A stretch of 64,000 bases of DNA from Psychroserpens mesophilus (GTDB lineage Bacteria > Bacteroidota > Bacteroidia > Flavobacteriales > Flavobacteriaceae): the NCBI RefSeq assembly GCF_000826645.1, contig NZ_JXJP01000014.1, positions 124,001 to 188,000 on the forward strand, read 5' to 3'. The first letter of the stretch is position 1. Each line of letters starts with the position of its first letter. Made by a program: the position numbers and the translations under genes. Below the pieces are notes generated by a model. That model searched no databases and had not been told where the DNA came from. It saw nothing but the letters and a program-made list of their open reading frames with translations. This document shows positions 35,031-43,269 of this stretch, one piece after another.

Positions 35031-37265
35031 ATGACAAAAAAGAAAAAAAGGAAACCTTCACATAATAAGATTTCCAACCTTACAAATACCATTCTTAGTA
35101 TTTTAAAAAAAGAAAGAACTAAAACTTTTAACTATAAACAAATTGCTGCTATTCTTGGTGTTAACGATGCCAGTAGTAGAAATCAAATTATAAAAAAACT
35201 CGCCGAACTCAAAGCTAAGAAAGAGATTGAAGAAATAGATCGCGGTAAATTTAAAGCCATCGTTAATACCGAATACCATACAGGACGCGTAGATATGGCT
35301 TCTCGTGGGTCTGGTTATATCATTAGTGACGATTTTGAAGATGATGTGTACATTGCCTCAAACAATATGAACAAAGCCCTTCATGGAGATGAGGTCGAAT
35401 TTTATGCCTACAAACGCAGAAAAAGAGGCAAGCTTGAAGGAGAAATCACAAGCATTATCAAACGCGCGAAAAGCGAATATGTTGGTGTGATTCAAATCCA
35501 TGATAAGAAAAATTTTGCATTCGTGATTCCTGATGGAAACAAAATGTACACTGATATTTTTGTACCAATCAACAAAATTAATAAAGCTGAAGATGGTGAT
35601 AAAGTATTAGTGTCTTTAGAAGACTGGCCAGAAAAAGCCGATTCACCTCACGGACGCGTTCTCAAAGTACTCGGGAAACCAGGAGAACACAATACCGAAA
35701 TCCATGCTATTTTAGCCGAATATGGCTTACCTCTCGAATTTCCTCACGATGTCGAGGAGTTTGCGAACAAAATTAACACGTCAATTACTAAAGAAGAAAT
35801 TGCAAAACGTCGTGATATGCGTAAAGATTTAACCTTTACCATTGATCCTAAAGATGCAAAGGATTTTGACGATGCCTTATCGTTTAAAGTCTTAGACAAC
35901 GGCTTGTTTGAAATCGGAATTCACATCGCAGATGTCTCGCATTACTTACAGGAAAACACCATCTTAGATGACGAAGCTTACGAACGCGCAACTTCGGTAT
36001 ATTTGGTAGATCGAGTCGTACCAATGTTGCCTGAAATCTTATCAAATGGCGCGTGTTCCTTACGTCCACATGAAGAAAAATATACCTTTTCTGCGGTGTT
36101 CAAAATGAACGATAAAGCTGAAATTAAAGACCAGTGGTTCGGAAGAACAGTGACCTATTCTGATGCGCGTTTTGCCTACGAAGAAGCACAAGCTATCATA
36201 GAAAATAATGTCACGTCGAGCGCAGTCGAGACGTCTCAGATTAATACCACAATTCCAGTTGAAGTTTCACTATCAGGAAAAGAATACCAAACACCAAAAG
36301 ACATTGCATTTGCTGTGTTAAAAATGGATAAACTCGCTAAAATCATGCGTCGTAAACGTATGAGCCAAGGAGCGATTTCTTTTGATAAAGTCGAAGTAAA
36401 ATTCAATTTAGATGAAGAGGCTAATCCAGTTGGTGTGTTTTTTAAAACCAGTAAAGATGCTAATAAATTGATTGAAGAATTTATGCTTTTAGCCAATAAA
36501 AAAGTAGCAGAATTCATTGGTAAACAGAATCCAAAAAAGACCTTTGTCTATCGTGTTCACGACGAACCAGACGATAGCAAACTGGCTGCCTTGCAAAATG
36601 TAGTCGGGCGTTTCGGTTATAAACTCAATTTTAAAGATCGTAAAAGTGTTGCTGCATCGTTAAATAATTTATTATCTGAAGTTGTTGGTAAAAAGGAGCA
36701 AAATTTAGTCGATACGCTTACCATTCGTACCATGAGTAAAGCCGAATATACCACACATAATATTGGACATTACGGACTCGCATTTGATTACTATACGCAT
36801 TTTACATCGCCAATTCGTCGTTATCCAGATGTGATGGTACATCGCTTGTTACAGCACTATCTCGATGGTGGGAAATCTCCAAACGAAGACATTTACGAAG
36901 ACAAGTGTAACCACTCTAGTAATATGGAAAATCTGGCCACTAAAGCAGAACGTGATTCTATAAAATACATGCAGATTCGCTTTATGGAAGACCATAAAAA
37001 CGAAAATTTTGTTGGTGTGATTTCAGGTGTTACAGATTGGGGAATTTATGTTGAAATCATCGAAAATAAATGTGAAGGTATGGTGAGTGTTAGAGATATG
37101 AAAGATGATCATTACGCCTTTGATGAAGATCATTATGCGCTCATCGGTAAAAACTCAAAAATCATGTATCAGCTTGGTGATGAGGTCGTTGTTAAAGTGA
37201 AAAATACCGATTTAGTTAAAAAGCATTTAGATTTTACATTGATAGGAAAACACGTCGAAGATTAA
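35031..37265 (+). CDS. rnr: ribonuclease R, with an in-frame stem-loop repeat
   Basis: A 744-residue 3'-5' exoribonuclease that degrades structured RNA. Order: N-terminal winged helix (about 14-75), cold-shock domains (about 80-235), RNB catalytic domain with IDPKDAKDFDDAL (about 271-283), YxxxTSPIRRYPDVMVHRLL later, and a C-terminal S1 domain (about 660-740, FVGVISGVTDWGIYVEI). Residues about 394-403 (NVTSSAVETS) are encoded by a complete stem-loop repeat unit, in a loop after the ARFAYEEAQAIIE helix; the roughly 15 residues after it are also atypical. The frame stays open, so the enzyme is probably active. Confidence 0.95.
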   Translation: MTKKKKRKPSHNKISNLTNTILSILKKERTKTFNYKQIAAILGVNDASSRNQIIKKLAELKAKKEIEEIDRGKFKAIVNTEYHTGRVDMASRGSGYIISDDFEDDVYIASNNMNKALHGDEVEFYAYKRRKRGKLEGEITSIIKRAKSEYVGVIQIHDKKNFAFVIPDGNKMYTDIFVPINKINKAEDGDKVLVSLEDWPEKADSPHGRVLKVLGKPGEHNTEIHAILAEYGLPLEFPHDVEEFANKINTSITKEEIAKRRDMRKDLTFTIDPKDAKDFDDALSFKVLDNGLFEIGIHIADVSHYLQENTILDDEAYERATSVYLVDRVVPMLPEILSNGACSLRPHEEKYTFSAVFKMNDKAEIKDQWFGRTVTYSDARFAYEEAQAIIENNVTSSAVETSQINTTIPVEVSLSGKEYQTPKDIAFAVLKMDKLAKIMRRKRMSQGAISFDKVEVKFNLDEEANPVGVFFKTSKDANKLIEEFMLLANKKVAEFIGKQNPKKTFVYRVHDEPDDSKLAALQNVVGRFGYKLNFKDRKSVAASLNNLLSEVVGKKEQNLVDTLTIRTMSKAEYTTHNIGHYGLAFDYYTHFTSPIRRYPDVMVHRLLQHYLDGGKSPNEDIYEDKCNHSSNMENLATKAERDSIKYMQIRFMEDHKNENFVGVISGVTDWGIYVEIIENKCEGMVSVRDMKDDHYAFDEDHYALIGKNSKIMYQLGDEVVVKVKNTDLVKKHLDFTLIGKHVED
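36211..36238 (+). repeat. stem-loop repeat unit inside rnr (unit 13)
   Basis: A full unit: GTC, arm ACGTC (36214-36218), core GAGCGCAGTCGA, arm GACGT (36231-36235), CTC. The core is identical to those of unit 1 and unit 12. It is read in frame by rnr. Confidence 0.88.
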
Positions 37266-37378
37266 TGAGTTTGGCGTTACCTAAAGGTCAGGCTATCCGT
37301 TAAATCTTTTGGTAAAAAAACCAAAAGGATACCACTGCTATCCTTAACGCAATTTATCATATATACAATAATAAAGCT

Positions 37379-37410
37379 GTCATTCCGAACGAAGTATGAG
37401 GAGGAATCTC
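37379..37410 (+). repeat. single stem-loop repeat unit (unit 10)
   Basis: GTC, arm ATTCC, a 16-nt core (GAACGAAGTATGAGGA), arm GGAAT, CTC. It lies in the gap between rnr and the YbjQ-like gene; no clear inverted partner follows. Confidence 0.8.
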
Positions 37411-37469
37411 TTAAATTTGATTCTGTAACATTACATGTAAAATAAATACCAATTAGTAAACAATTTATC

Positions 37470-37766
37470 ATGATTCTAACCACAACCAATTCAATCGAAG
37501 GCTTTAAAATATCAGATTATAAAGGTATTGTCACAGGTGTTTCCTTATTTGATGGAAAGATTGCCATGGGATTTAGTATGTCAAAATATCTTAAATCTAT
37601 TCAAGAGAGTATTGATACAACAAAAGAAAAAGCATTCCAAACGCTTACTCAAAATGCAAAAAAACTTGGCGCTAATGCTGTTGTAGGTATTAAAGTAGAA
37701 ATAGAATTAACCACGAGTAATACTGCAATGGTTTCGGTTACTGGAACAGCAGTTTCAGTGGCTTAA
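37470..37766 (+). CDS. YbjQ-family (putative heavy-metal-binding) protein
   Basis: A 98-residue protein with the YbjQ pattern: ILTTTNSIEGFKISDYKGIVTGV at the start, a central helix with ESIDTTKEKAFQTLTQNAKKLGANAVVGIK, and a closing strand region. YbjQ proteins form pentameric rings; the heavy-metal-binding label is historical and function is unknown. It stands alone between rnr and the GIN-domain gene. Confidence 0.87.
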   Translation: MILTTTNSIEGFKISDYKGIVTGVSLFDGKIAMGFSMSKYLKSIQESIDTTKEKAFQTLTQNAKKLGANAVVGIKVEIELTTSNTAMVSVTGTAVSVA

Positions 37767-37856
37767 TTCTGATTTTTTTCTAAAACTGTAACAATTTGAT
37801 TTTTGTTTGCTCTTTAATAACAGAATCAAAGATGAATCTCATAAATACATATTCAA

Positions 37857-38531
37857 ATGAAAACTATTTTAACCATTGCATTGCTAGTCGTAACTTCTGT
37901 ATTAACTGCTCAAAACCCTAAAGAAAAAGGTGTTGGCGATTTTTCCGAAGTTAAAGTTTACGACCTAATAGAAGTCAATTTAATTAAATCTGACACCAAT
38001 AGCGTAGAAATTACTGGTGAAGATATTGAAGATGTTGAAGTCATCAATAAAAATGGCAAGCTCAAAATACGAATGAAGTTAGACAAAATCTTCAATGGCG
38101 AAAAAACATTTGTAGCTGTATATTATACCAAGCTAAATATAATTGATGGTAATGAAGGTGCTTTTATTTCTTCAAACGAATTAATCACACAAGATTATAT
38201 CGAGCTTAGAGCGCAAGAAGGCGCACGTCTTAAAATTGGTTTAGATGTCGATAAAGTAGATATAAGAGCTGTTACTGGTGGCATTATCGAAACCAGAGGT
38301 AAAGCTATTTCACAAGATATTACCTTAAACACAGGTGGCATTTATGAAGGTAAATCTTTTGAAACCCAAAATACATCTGTAAACATTAAAGCAGCTGGTG
38401 AAGCCGATGTTCATGCATCTAAAGTGGTGAACGCCAAAGTACTTGCTGGAGGTGATGTGTTTATTTATGGTAATCCAGAAAATATTCAGGAAAAAACAAC
38501 CCTTGGTGGTCGTGTTAAGCGCATGAACTAA
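37857..38531 (+). CDS. exported GIN-domain (DUF2807) auto-transporter-like adhesin head protein
   Basis: A 224-residue protein with a signal peptide (MKTILTIALLVVTSVLTAQ) and a GIN domain: FSEVKVYDLIEVNLIKSD, VTGEDIEDVEV-like strands, KLKIRMKL, and repeated beta-strand rungs (FISSNELITQDYIELRAQEGA, VDIRAVTGGIIETRGKA). This Bacteroidota domain folds as a right-handed beta-helix and is of unknown function. It ends 67 bp before the LysE gene. Confidence 0.83.
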   Translation: MKTILTIALLVVTSVLTAQNPKEKGVGDFSEVKVYDLIEVNLIKSDTNSVEITGEDIEDVEVINKNGKLKIRMKLDKIFNGEKTFVAVYYTKLNIIDGNEGAFISSNELITQDYIELRAQEGARLKIGLDVDKVDIRAVTGGIIETRGKAISQDITLNTGGIYEGKSFETQNTSVNIKAAGEADVHASKVVNAKVLAGGDVFIYGNPENIQEKTTLGGRVKRMN

Positions 38532-38547
38532 TCCTCAAGCTATTCAG

Positions 38548-38577
38548 TTGATGAAGCGTCTTTTTTTATTAGCTTTG
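38548..38577 (+). promoter_or_regulatory. promoter of the LysE-like gene
   Basis: TTG (38548-38550), 19 bases, TAGCTTTG (38570-38577), 21 bp before the ATG; matches the Bacteroidota promoter plan. Confidence 0.55.
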
Positions 38578-38598
38578 TAGGAAAGAGATGCACCTAAC

Positions 38599-39273
38599 AT
38601 GTTTGATGATATTTTAGCAGCAATTCCCTTCGGAATTATCCTTGCCTTTACGATTGGTCCAGTATTTTTTGTACTGCTCGAAACTAGTGCTACCAAAGGA
38701 TTTAAAAGCGCTCTTATTTTTGACTTAGGCGTTATTTTTGCTGATATTGTTTTTATTCTTCTGGCATTTTATAGTACCAATAAACTTATTGATAAAATAA
38801 AAGACGATCCTAATTTCTTAATCTTTGGAGGTGTTTTGCTTGTGGTTTATGGTATCATTTCATTTACGAAAACTTCAAAATCGTTTCGATCAATTGTGAG
38901 GGAATATCATAAGGTTGAAATGCAAAAAAATGACTTCGGAAAGTTATTCGTTAAAGGTTTTTTATTGAATTTTATCAATATTGGTGTGCTTTTGGGATGG
39001 TTAGGCTTTATAGTTATAGGAAGCTCAATCACAGAATCTGAAAATGGAGTCACCATTTTTATCATTACGATGCTAACGGTTTACTTTTTAACAGATTTAG
39101 TCAAAATAGCGGTTGCTAAGCGATTGAAAAATAAATTGACACCTCGATTGATTTACAAAACAAAAAAAATAATTGCTTTAGTTATTCTAGGTTTTGGTGT
39201 GCTGCTTCTTGTTCAGGGTTTATTTCCTGCTGGCAAAGAAAAAATTCAAGAGCAAATCGAAAATCGTTTGTAA
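38599..39273 (+). CDS. LysE-family amino-acid exporter
   Basis: A 224-residue membrane protein with about six helices. The N-terminal pattern IPFGIILAFTIGPVFFVLLETSATKGFKSALIFDLG matches the LysE/RhtB fold (here split: IGPVFFVLLETS is the key motif). Family members export amino acids such as lysine, threonine or homoserine; the substrate is not readable. It is followed after 4 bp by a GIY-YIG-like gene, so both share a transcript. Confidence 0.86.
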   Translation: MFDDILAAIPFGIILAFTIGPVFFVLLETSATKGFKSALIFDLGVIFADIVFILLAFYSTNKLIDKIKDDPNFLIFGGVLLVVYGIISFTKTSKSFRSIVREYHKVEMQKNDFGKLFVKGFLLNFINIGVLLGWLGFIVIGSSITESENGVTIFIITMLTVYFLTDLVKIAVAKRLKNKLTPRLIYKTKKIIALVILGFGVLLLVQGLFPAGKEKIQEQIENRL

Positions 39274-39277
39274 TATT

Positions 39278-39628
39278 ATGGCTAAAACAGAATATCGTAT
39301 TTATGTCGTTGAACTCTCTAAAAGAGTATTTACTCAAAATAGTAAGTTTAGAGAGGCTAATCCGCAATTTAATGGTGTTTTAGAATGCCTGTATGTTGGT
39401 ATGACAAGTAAATCGCCAAAAGAACGTTTTCAACAACATAAAACAGGTTATAGAAACAATAAGGGTTACAAGCTGTCGTCATCTATTGTTGAAAAATACG
39501 GATCGTATCTAAGGCCAAGTTTGTATAATCATATTCCACCTTTAACAACAAGAGCTGAAGCTTTAAAAATGGAAGAAACTCTAGCCTTGGAGTTGCGAAG
39601 ACAGCGCTATGCTGTTTGGTTTAATTAA
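39278..39628 (+). CDS. small GIY-YIG-like nuclease-fold protein
   Basis: A 116-residue protein. I start it at the ATG 4 bp after the LysE stop codon. The first strand reads YRIYVVEL, followed by LECLYVGMTSKSPKERFQQH (second strand YVG, Arg in the helix), then TTRAEALKMEETLALELRRQ with the conserved Glu. This matches the GIY-YIG fold with a diverged first motif. The fold is used by DNA repair enzymes, homing nucleases and uncharacterised UPF0213-like proteins. No partner gene suggests a pathway. Confidence 0.7.
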   Translation: MAKTEYRIYVVELSKRVFTQNSKFREANPQFNGVLECLYVGMTSKSPKERFQQHKTGYRNNKGYKLSSSIVEKYGSYLRPSLYNHIPPLTTRAEALKMEETLALELRRQRYAVWFN

Positions 39629-39652
39629 ATATCAGTAACAATTTTCTACATC

Positions 39653-39838
39653 GTCATGCTGAACTGGTTTCAGCATCTTACTTTAAGACGATATATATTT
39701 CTTTATTGGTCGCAAACCAAAACCAAATTAAAATAACAAAACGTATGCTTAACTAAATAAAGCAGCTCTTCAAGTTAATATTTAAAGATTCTTAAAACCC
39801 CAGAGTTATAATTAGGTTTCGACTGCGCTCAACCTGAC
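39653..39838. repeat. stem-loop repeat units 11 and 12 in inverted orientation
   Basis: Unit 11 (plus, about 39653-39679): GTC, arm ATGCTGAA, loop CTGG, arm TTCAGCAT, CTT. Unit 12 (minus, 39814-39838): arm AGGTT, reverse complement of the core GAGCGCAGTCGA (39819-39830), arm AACCT, GAC. They are about 135 bp apart with GTC ends outward. Confidence 0.78.
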
Positions 39839-39954
39839 ATATTTTATAAACTTCTAATTCCAATTAACAATATGAACATTTATATCGAACACACGTTAAA
39901 ATATCATAAAATCAATAAAAAAACACTTTCAAGCCTTATTTAAAGGTTCATGAT

Positions 39955-39978
39955 GCGCCTAGCGGATTCGAATCGCTG
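39955..39978 (-). pseudogene. fragment of a tRNA-Cys 3' end
   Basis: These 24 bases match positions 40052-40075 of the intact tRNA-Cys at 22 of 24, covering the 3' acceptor strand and T-arm. One change breaks a T-stem pair. No anticodon or D-arm follows, so it cannot be a working tRNA. It lies 97 bp beyond the same site in the intact gene. Confidence 0.75.
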
Positions 39979-40012
39979 ACAATATTTAATTAATTTTTTA
40001 TAAAAATTAAAA

Positions 40013-40041
40013 CAAAAAAAACCTTCAACAACAGTTGAAGG
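40013..40041 (-). terminator. rho-independent terminator of tRNA-Cys
   Basis: On the minus strand a perfect 8-bp stem CCTTCAAC/GTTGAAGG with a 4-nt loop is followed by eight Ts. It starts 9 bp past the tRNA 3' end. Confidence 0.88.
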
Positions 40042-40049
40042 CTCCTTCG

Positions 40050-40120
40050 AGGCGTCTAGCGGATTCGAACCGCTGTAGAAGGTTTTGCAGACCTCTGCCT
40101 AGCCACTCGGCCAAGACGCC
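40050..40120 (-). tRNA. tRNA-Cys (GCA)
   Basis: A 71-nt cloverleaf on the minus strand: acceptor GGCGTCT/AGACGCC, anticodon loop CTGCAAA with anticodon GCA, T-arm AGCGG-TTCGAAT-CCGCT, discriminator U, the known identity base for tRNA-Cys. CCA is not encoded. Confidence 0.95.
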
Positions 40121-40189
40121 AATATAAATCTCGTTATTCCTAGCGAGTCAGCAAATGTAAAAAAAATTACCATTTTACACTATTAACCC

Positions 40190-40552
40190 TTACTTTTTTC
40201 GTCTTTCGGTCATTTTTATCGTTACCATTTCAACATCTCCACCTATGGGTGGATTGAGTTTACTCACACTAACCGAAGCTTTTCTAACCAGAGAATCTTC
40301 ATTAAAAATACGGGTTAAAATACGCTTTGCAACTGTTTCCAGTAATTTTGAGGGTTGTTGCATTTCTTCTTTAACGATGTTATTCAACAATACATAGTCA
40401 ACGGTATCTTTTAATTCATCAGATAGCGCAGAGTCTTGCAAATCGGCTTTAACTTCCAAATCAACCCGATAATCACTACCAATTTTGGTTTCTTCTTTTA
40501 AGCAGCCATGAAAGGCATAAACACGTATGTTTTCAACTTTAATTATTCCCAA
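40190..40552 (-). CDS. folB: dihydroneopterin aldolase
   Basis: A 120-residue FolB, which converts 7,8-dihydroneopterin to 6-hydroxymethyl-dihydropterin and glycolaldehyde in folate synthesis. Motifs are IRVYAFHGCLKEETKIG (active-site Glu region), DYRVDLEVKADL, DTVDYVLLNNIVKEEM, and KLLETVAKRI with the pterin-contact Glu; the end KLNPPIGGDVEMVTIKM is typical with the catalytic Lys. It is divergent from glnS. Confidence 0.92.
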   Translation of the reverse strand: MGIIKVENIRVYAFHGCLKEETKIGSDYRVDLEVKADLQDSALSDELKDTVDYVLLNNIVKEEMQQPSKLLETVAKRILTRIFNEDSLVRKASVSVSKLNPPIGGDVEMVTIKMTERRKK

Positions 40553-40568
40553 AGCATTCTATTTTTAG

Positions 40569-40600
40569 CAAATATATGACGCAAATATTTAATAACTTTG
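40569..40600. promoter_or_regulatory. divergent -7 boxes for folB and glnS
   Basis: Minus-strand TATATTTG (complement of 40569-40576) lies 16 bp before the folB ATG. Plus-strand TAACTTTG (40593-40600) ends 17 bp before the glnS ATG at 40618 and falls inside an upstream extension of that frame, which supports the later start. Confidence 0.5.
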
Positions 40601-40617
40601 TCCATTATTTTAAAAAC

Positions 40618-42621
40618 ATGTCTGAAGAAACAAAATCGCTTAATTTTATTGAGCACATTATAGAAGAAGATTTAGCAAACGGTTTATCAAAAGATAAACT
40701 TCGTTTTCGTTTCCCTCCTGAACCTAATGGATATCTGCATATTGGTCATACCAAAGCCATCGGAATTAGTTTTGGTTTGGGTGAAGCGTATAATGCACCT
40801 GTCAACCTTCGTTTTGATGATACCAATCCAGCAAAAGAAGAACAGGAATACGTTGATGCGATTAAACGGGATATTGAATGGTTAGGTTATAAATGGGCAA
40901 ATGAATTGTATTCTTCAGATTACTTTCATAAACTCTATGAATGGGCTGTTAAACTAATTAAAGATGGAAAGGCTTATGTCGATTCTCAGTCCAGTGAAGC
41001 GATGGCCGAACAAAAAGGCACGCCAACGCAACCTGGTGTTGATGGTCCATATCGCAACAGAAGTGTAGAAGAAAACCTCGACTTGTTTGAGCGTATGAAA
41101 AATGGTGAGTTTGATGAAGGCGAACACATTCTTCGTGCTAAAATCGATATGCAGCATCCCAATATGCTCATGCGTGATCCAATCATGTATCGTATTTTAA
41201 AGAAACACCATCACAGAACAGGAAATGAGTGGTGCATTTATCCAATGTACGATTGGACGCATGGTGAAAGCGACTACATCGAACAAATTTCACATTCACT
41301 ATGTTCGCTTGAATTTAAGCCTCATAGAGAGCTTTACGACTGGTTTAAGGAACACGTTTACGATTATGCCTCTGAAACGCTTCCAATGCTTCCTAAACAG
41401 CGTGAGTTTGCACGTTTGAATTTAAGTTATACCATCATGAGTAAACGTAAATTACTTAAATTGGTTGAAGAAGGTCACGTTTCAGGTTGGGACGATCCTA
41501 GAATGCCAACCATTTCAGGATTACGTCGTCGTGGTTATACGCCAAATTCTATTCGTCAGTTTATTGAAAAAGTTGGTGTTGCTAAACGTGAAAACGTCAT
41601 TGATGTGTCTCTTTTAGAATTTTGTGTTCGTGAAGATTTAAATCAAACAGCACCAAGAGTGATGGCAGTTTTAGATCCTGTGAAATTGGTTATCACTAAC
41701 TATCCTGAAGGTAAAGAAGAATGGTTAGAAGCCGAAAACAACCCTGAAGATGATAGGGCTGGATTTAGAAAAGTTCCGTTTTCTAAAGAGCTTTATATTG
41801 AACGAGAAGATTTTAAAGAAGCAGCAGGTAATAAATTCTTCAGATTAACATTAGGTGGTGAAGTGCGCTTAAAAAATGCGTATATCATCAAAGGAGAAAG
41901 TGTTGTTAAAGATACTCAAGGTAACATTACTGAAATCCATTGCACCTATTCAACAGATACCGAAAAGAGAGTCAAAGGAACTTTGCATTGGGTATCTATA
42001 AAACATGCCATAAAAGCAGAAGTAAGAGAGTACGACCGACTCTTTTTAGATGAAGCACCAGATAGCCATCAGGATAAAGATTTTATGGATTTTATTAATC
42101 CAGATTCTTTAAAAATTATTGAAGCTTACGTTGAACCGAGCCTTGCAAATGCGAAACCGGGAGACCGTTTTCAATTTCAGAGAATTGGATATTTTAATGT
42201 TGATGATGATTCTACTTCAGAGCATTTAGTCTTCAATAAAACAGTTGGGTTGAGAGATTCTTGGGCAAAACAAAAGCCAAAACCACAGCAGGCTCAGAAT
42301 AAGTCGCAACAAGCACAACAAAAGCGTCCTGCCATTGAAGTCATTAAGCAATTAGGTAAAAAATATACCAATCTTCCTGAAGCTAAACAAGCAAAATCTA
42401 AAGCCGAAATTTTAAAATTAGCAGAACAGATTAGTTATGAAGATTTACAACCGCTTTTCAATACAGCTGCTAAAAAAGTAGGTACTCGTATAGCAACCAT
42501 GATTGCTTTACGTGTATTGTTGAAAAACGGACTCGAAAGAAATGACGATATCAGTGCATTTATAGCTAAAGCGTTAGAAGATGATAATGAACTCTTGTTA
42601 GCAGAAGCTAGAGCATTATAG
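40618..42621 (+). CDS. glnS: glutaminyl-tRNA synthetase with C-terminal extension
   Basis: A 667-residue class I synthetase that charges tRNA-Gln. It has the HIGH motif (PNGYLHIGHTKA), DDTNPAKEEQEY, and the KMSKS-type motif as IMSKRKLLKL, followed by the two anticodon-binding beta-barrels. After about residue 555, where E. coli GlnS ends, there is a Gln/Ala/Lys-rich linker and a helical domain of about 90 residues. The start is the ATG preceded by a -7 box. Direct GlnRS use fits the separate gltX in the same window. Confidence 0.95.
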   Translation: MSEETKSLNFIEHIIEEDLANGLSKDKLRFRFPPEPNGYLHIGHTKAIGISFGLGEAYNAPVNLRFDDTNPAKEEQEYVDAIKRDIEWLGYKWANELYSSDYFHKLYEWAVKLIKDGKAYVDSQSSEAMAEQKGTPTQPGVDGPYRNRSVEENLDLFERMKNGEFDEGEHILRAKIDMQHPNMLMRDPIMYRILKKHHHRTGNEWCIYPMYDWTHGESDYIEQISHSLCSLEFKPHRELYDWFKEHVYDYASETLPMLPKQREFARLNLSYTIMSKRKLLKLVEEGHVSGWDDPRMPTISGLRRRGYTPNSIRQFIEKVGVAKRENVIDVSLLEFCVREDLNQTAPRVMAVLDPVKLVITNYPEGKEEWLEAENNPEDDRAGFRKVPFSKELYIEREDFKEAAGNKFFRLTLGGEVRLKNAYIIKGESVVKDTQGNITEIHCTYSTDTEKRVKGTLHWVSIKHAIKAEVREYDRLFLDEAPDSHQDKDFMDFINPDSLKIIEAYVEPSLANAKPGDRFQFQRIGYFNVDDDSTSEHLVFNKTVGLRDSWAKQKPKPQQAQNKSQQAQQKRPAIEVIKQLGKKYTNLPEAKQAKSKAEILKLAEQISYEDLQPLFNTAAKKVGTRIATMIALRVLLKNGLERNDDISAFIAKALEDDNELLLAEARAL

Positions 42622-42646
42622 TTTTTAAATAAACAATTCTTTTCAA

Positions 42647-42677
42647 AACCTCAAAATGCCCTCTTTGAGGTTTTTTT
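42647..42677 (+). terminator. rho-independent terminator of glnS
   Basis: Stem AACCTCAAA/TTTGAGGTT with an 8-nt loop followed by seven Ts, 25 bp past the stop codon. Confidence 0.88.
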
Positions 42678-42713
42678 GTACATTTAGCACACTAACTATA
42701 ATCAATTTACATC

Positions 42714-43202
42714 ATGGAATTTAATTTTTTAGCAATTTTAGTTGCAGCAATCGTACCAATTGTTCTTGGGTTTGTTTGGTATAATCCTAAAACATTCGGA
42801 ACAGCTTGGGCTCGTGAAGCCGAAATGACTGAAGAAAAAATGAAAAGTGGTAATATGCCTGTTATTTTTTTAGTCTCTTTACTATTATCATTTATTCTTG
42901 CTTTTTTTATTCAAATGTTAACTATTCATCAATTTGGTGCTTTAGGTATGATTGGAGGAGACCCAATGGCAGAAGGTGTTTTACCTTCTTATCAGGTTTT
43001 TATGGACGACTATGGAAATGCGTTTAGAACTTTTAAGCATGGCGCATTACATGGTGCAATAGCTGGAATATTTTTGTTTATGCCTGTCATTGCGATTAAT
43101 GCCATGTTTGAACGTAAAAGCTGGAAATATATCATCATTAATTCCTTGTATTGGACAGTATGCCTAACAATTATGGGAGCCATCGTTTGTGGTTGGGTGT
43201 AA
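42714..43202 (+). CDS. DUF1761 membrane protein
   Basis: A 162-residue protein with four membrane helices (about 5-24, 48-70, 98-125 and 135-158). The N-terminal pattern IVPIVLGFVWYNPKTFGTAW with WAREAEMTEEKM matches DUF1761. Function is unknown. It lies between terminators, so it is probably monocistronic. A near-match box TACATTTA lies 28 bp upstream. Confidence 0.85.
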   Translation: MEFNFLAILVAAIVPIVLGFVWYNPKTFGTAWAREAEMTEEKMKSGNMPVIFLVSLLLSFILAFFIQMLTIHQFGALGMIGGDPMAEGVLPSYQVFMDDYGNAFRTFKHGALHGAIAGIFLFMPVIAINAMFERKSWKYIIINSLYWTVCLTIMGAIVCGWV

Positions 43203-43224
43203 TGTTGTAACATAAACAACTGAT

Positions 43225-43258
43225 AAAAGACTGATGACATAAGTTTTCAGTCTTTTTT
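43225..43258 (+). terminator. rho-independent terminator of the DUF1761 gene
   Basis: Stem AAAGACTGA/TTCAGTCTTT with a short loop followed by Ts. It ends only 12 bp before the next start codon. Confidence 0.8.
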
Positions 43259-43269
43259 AATTAATTCTT

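Larger units (their letters stand above)
39629..40049. other. 421-bp gene-free stretch with repeats, a tRNA fragment and a terminator
   Basis: It contains stem-loop units 11 and 12, an AT-rich middle, the tRNA-Cys 3'-end fragment and the tRNA-Cys terminator, each listed separately. I see no credible protein-coding frame. Confidence 0.7.

Noticed and set aside
39955-39978. A second functional tRNA-Cys
   Set aside because: Only the T-arm and acceptor 3' strand are present; no anticodon or D-arm can be drawn.
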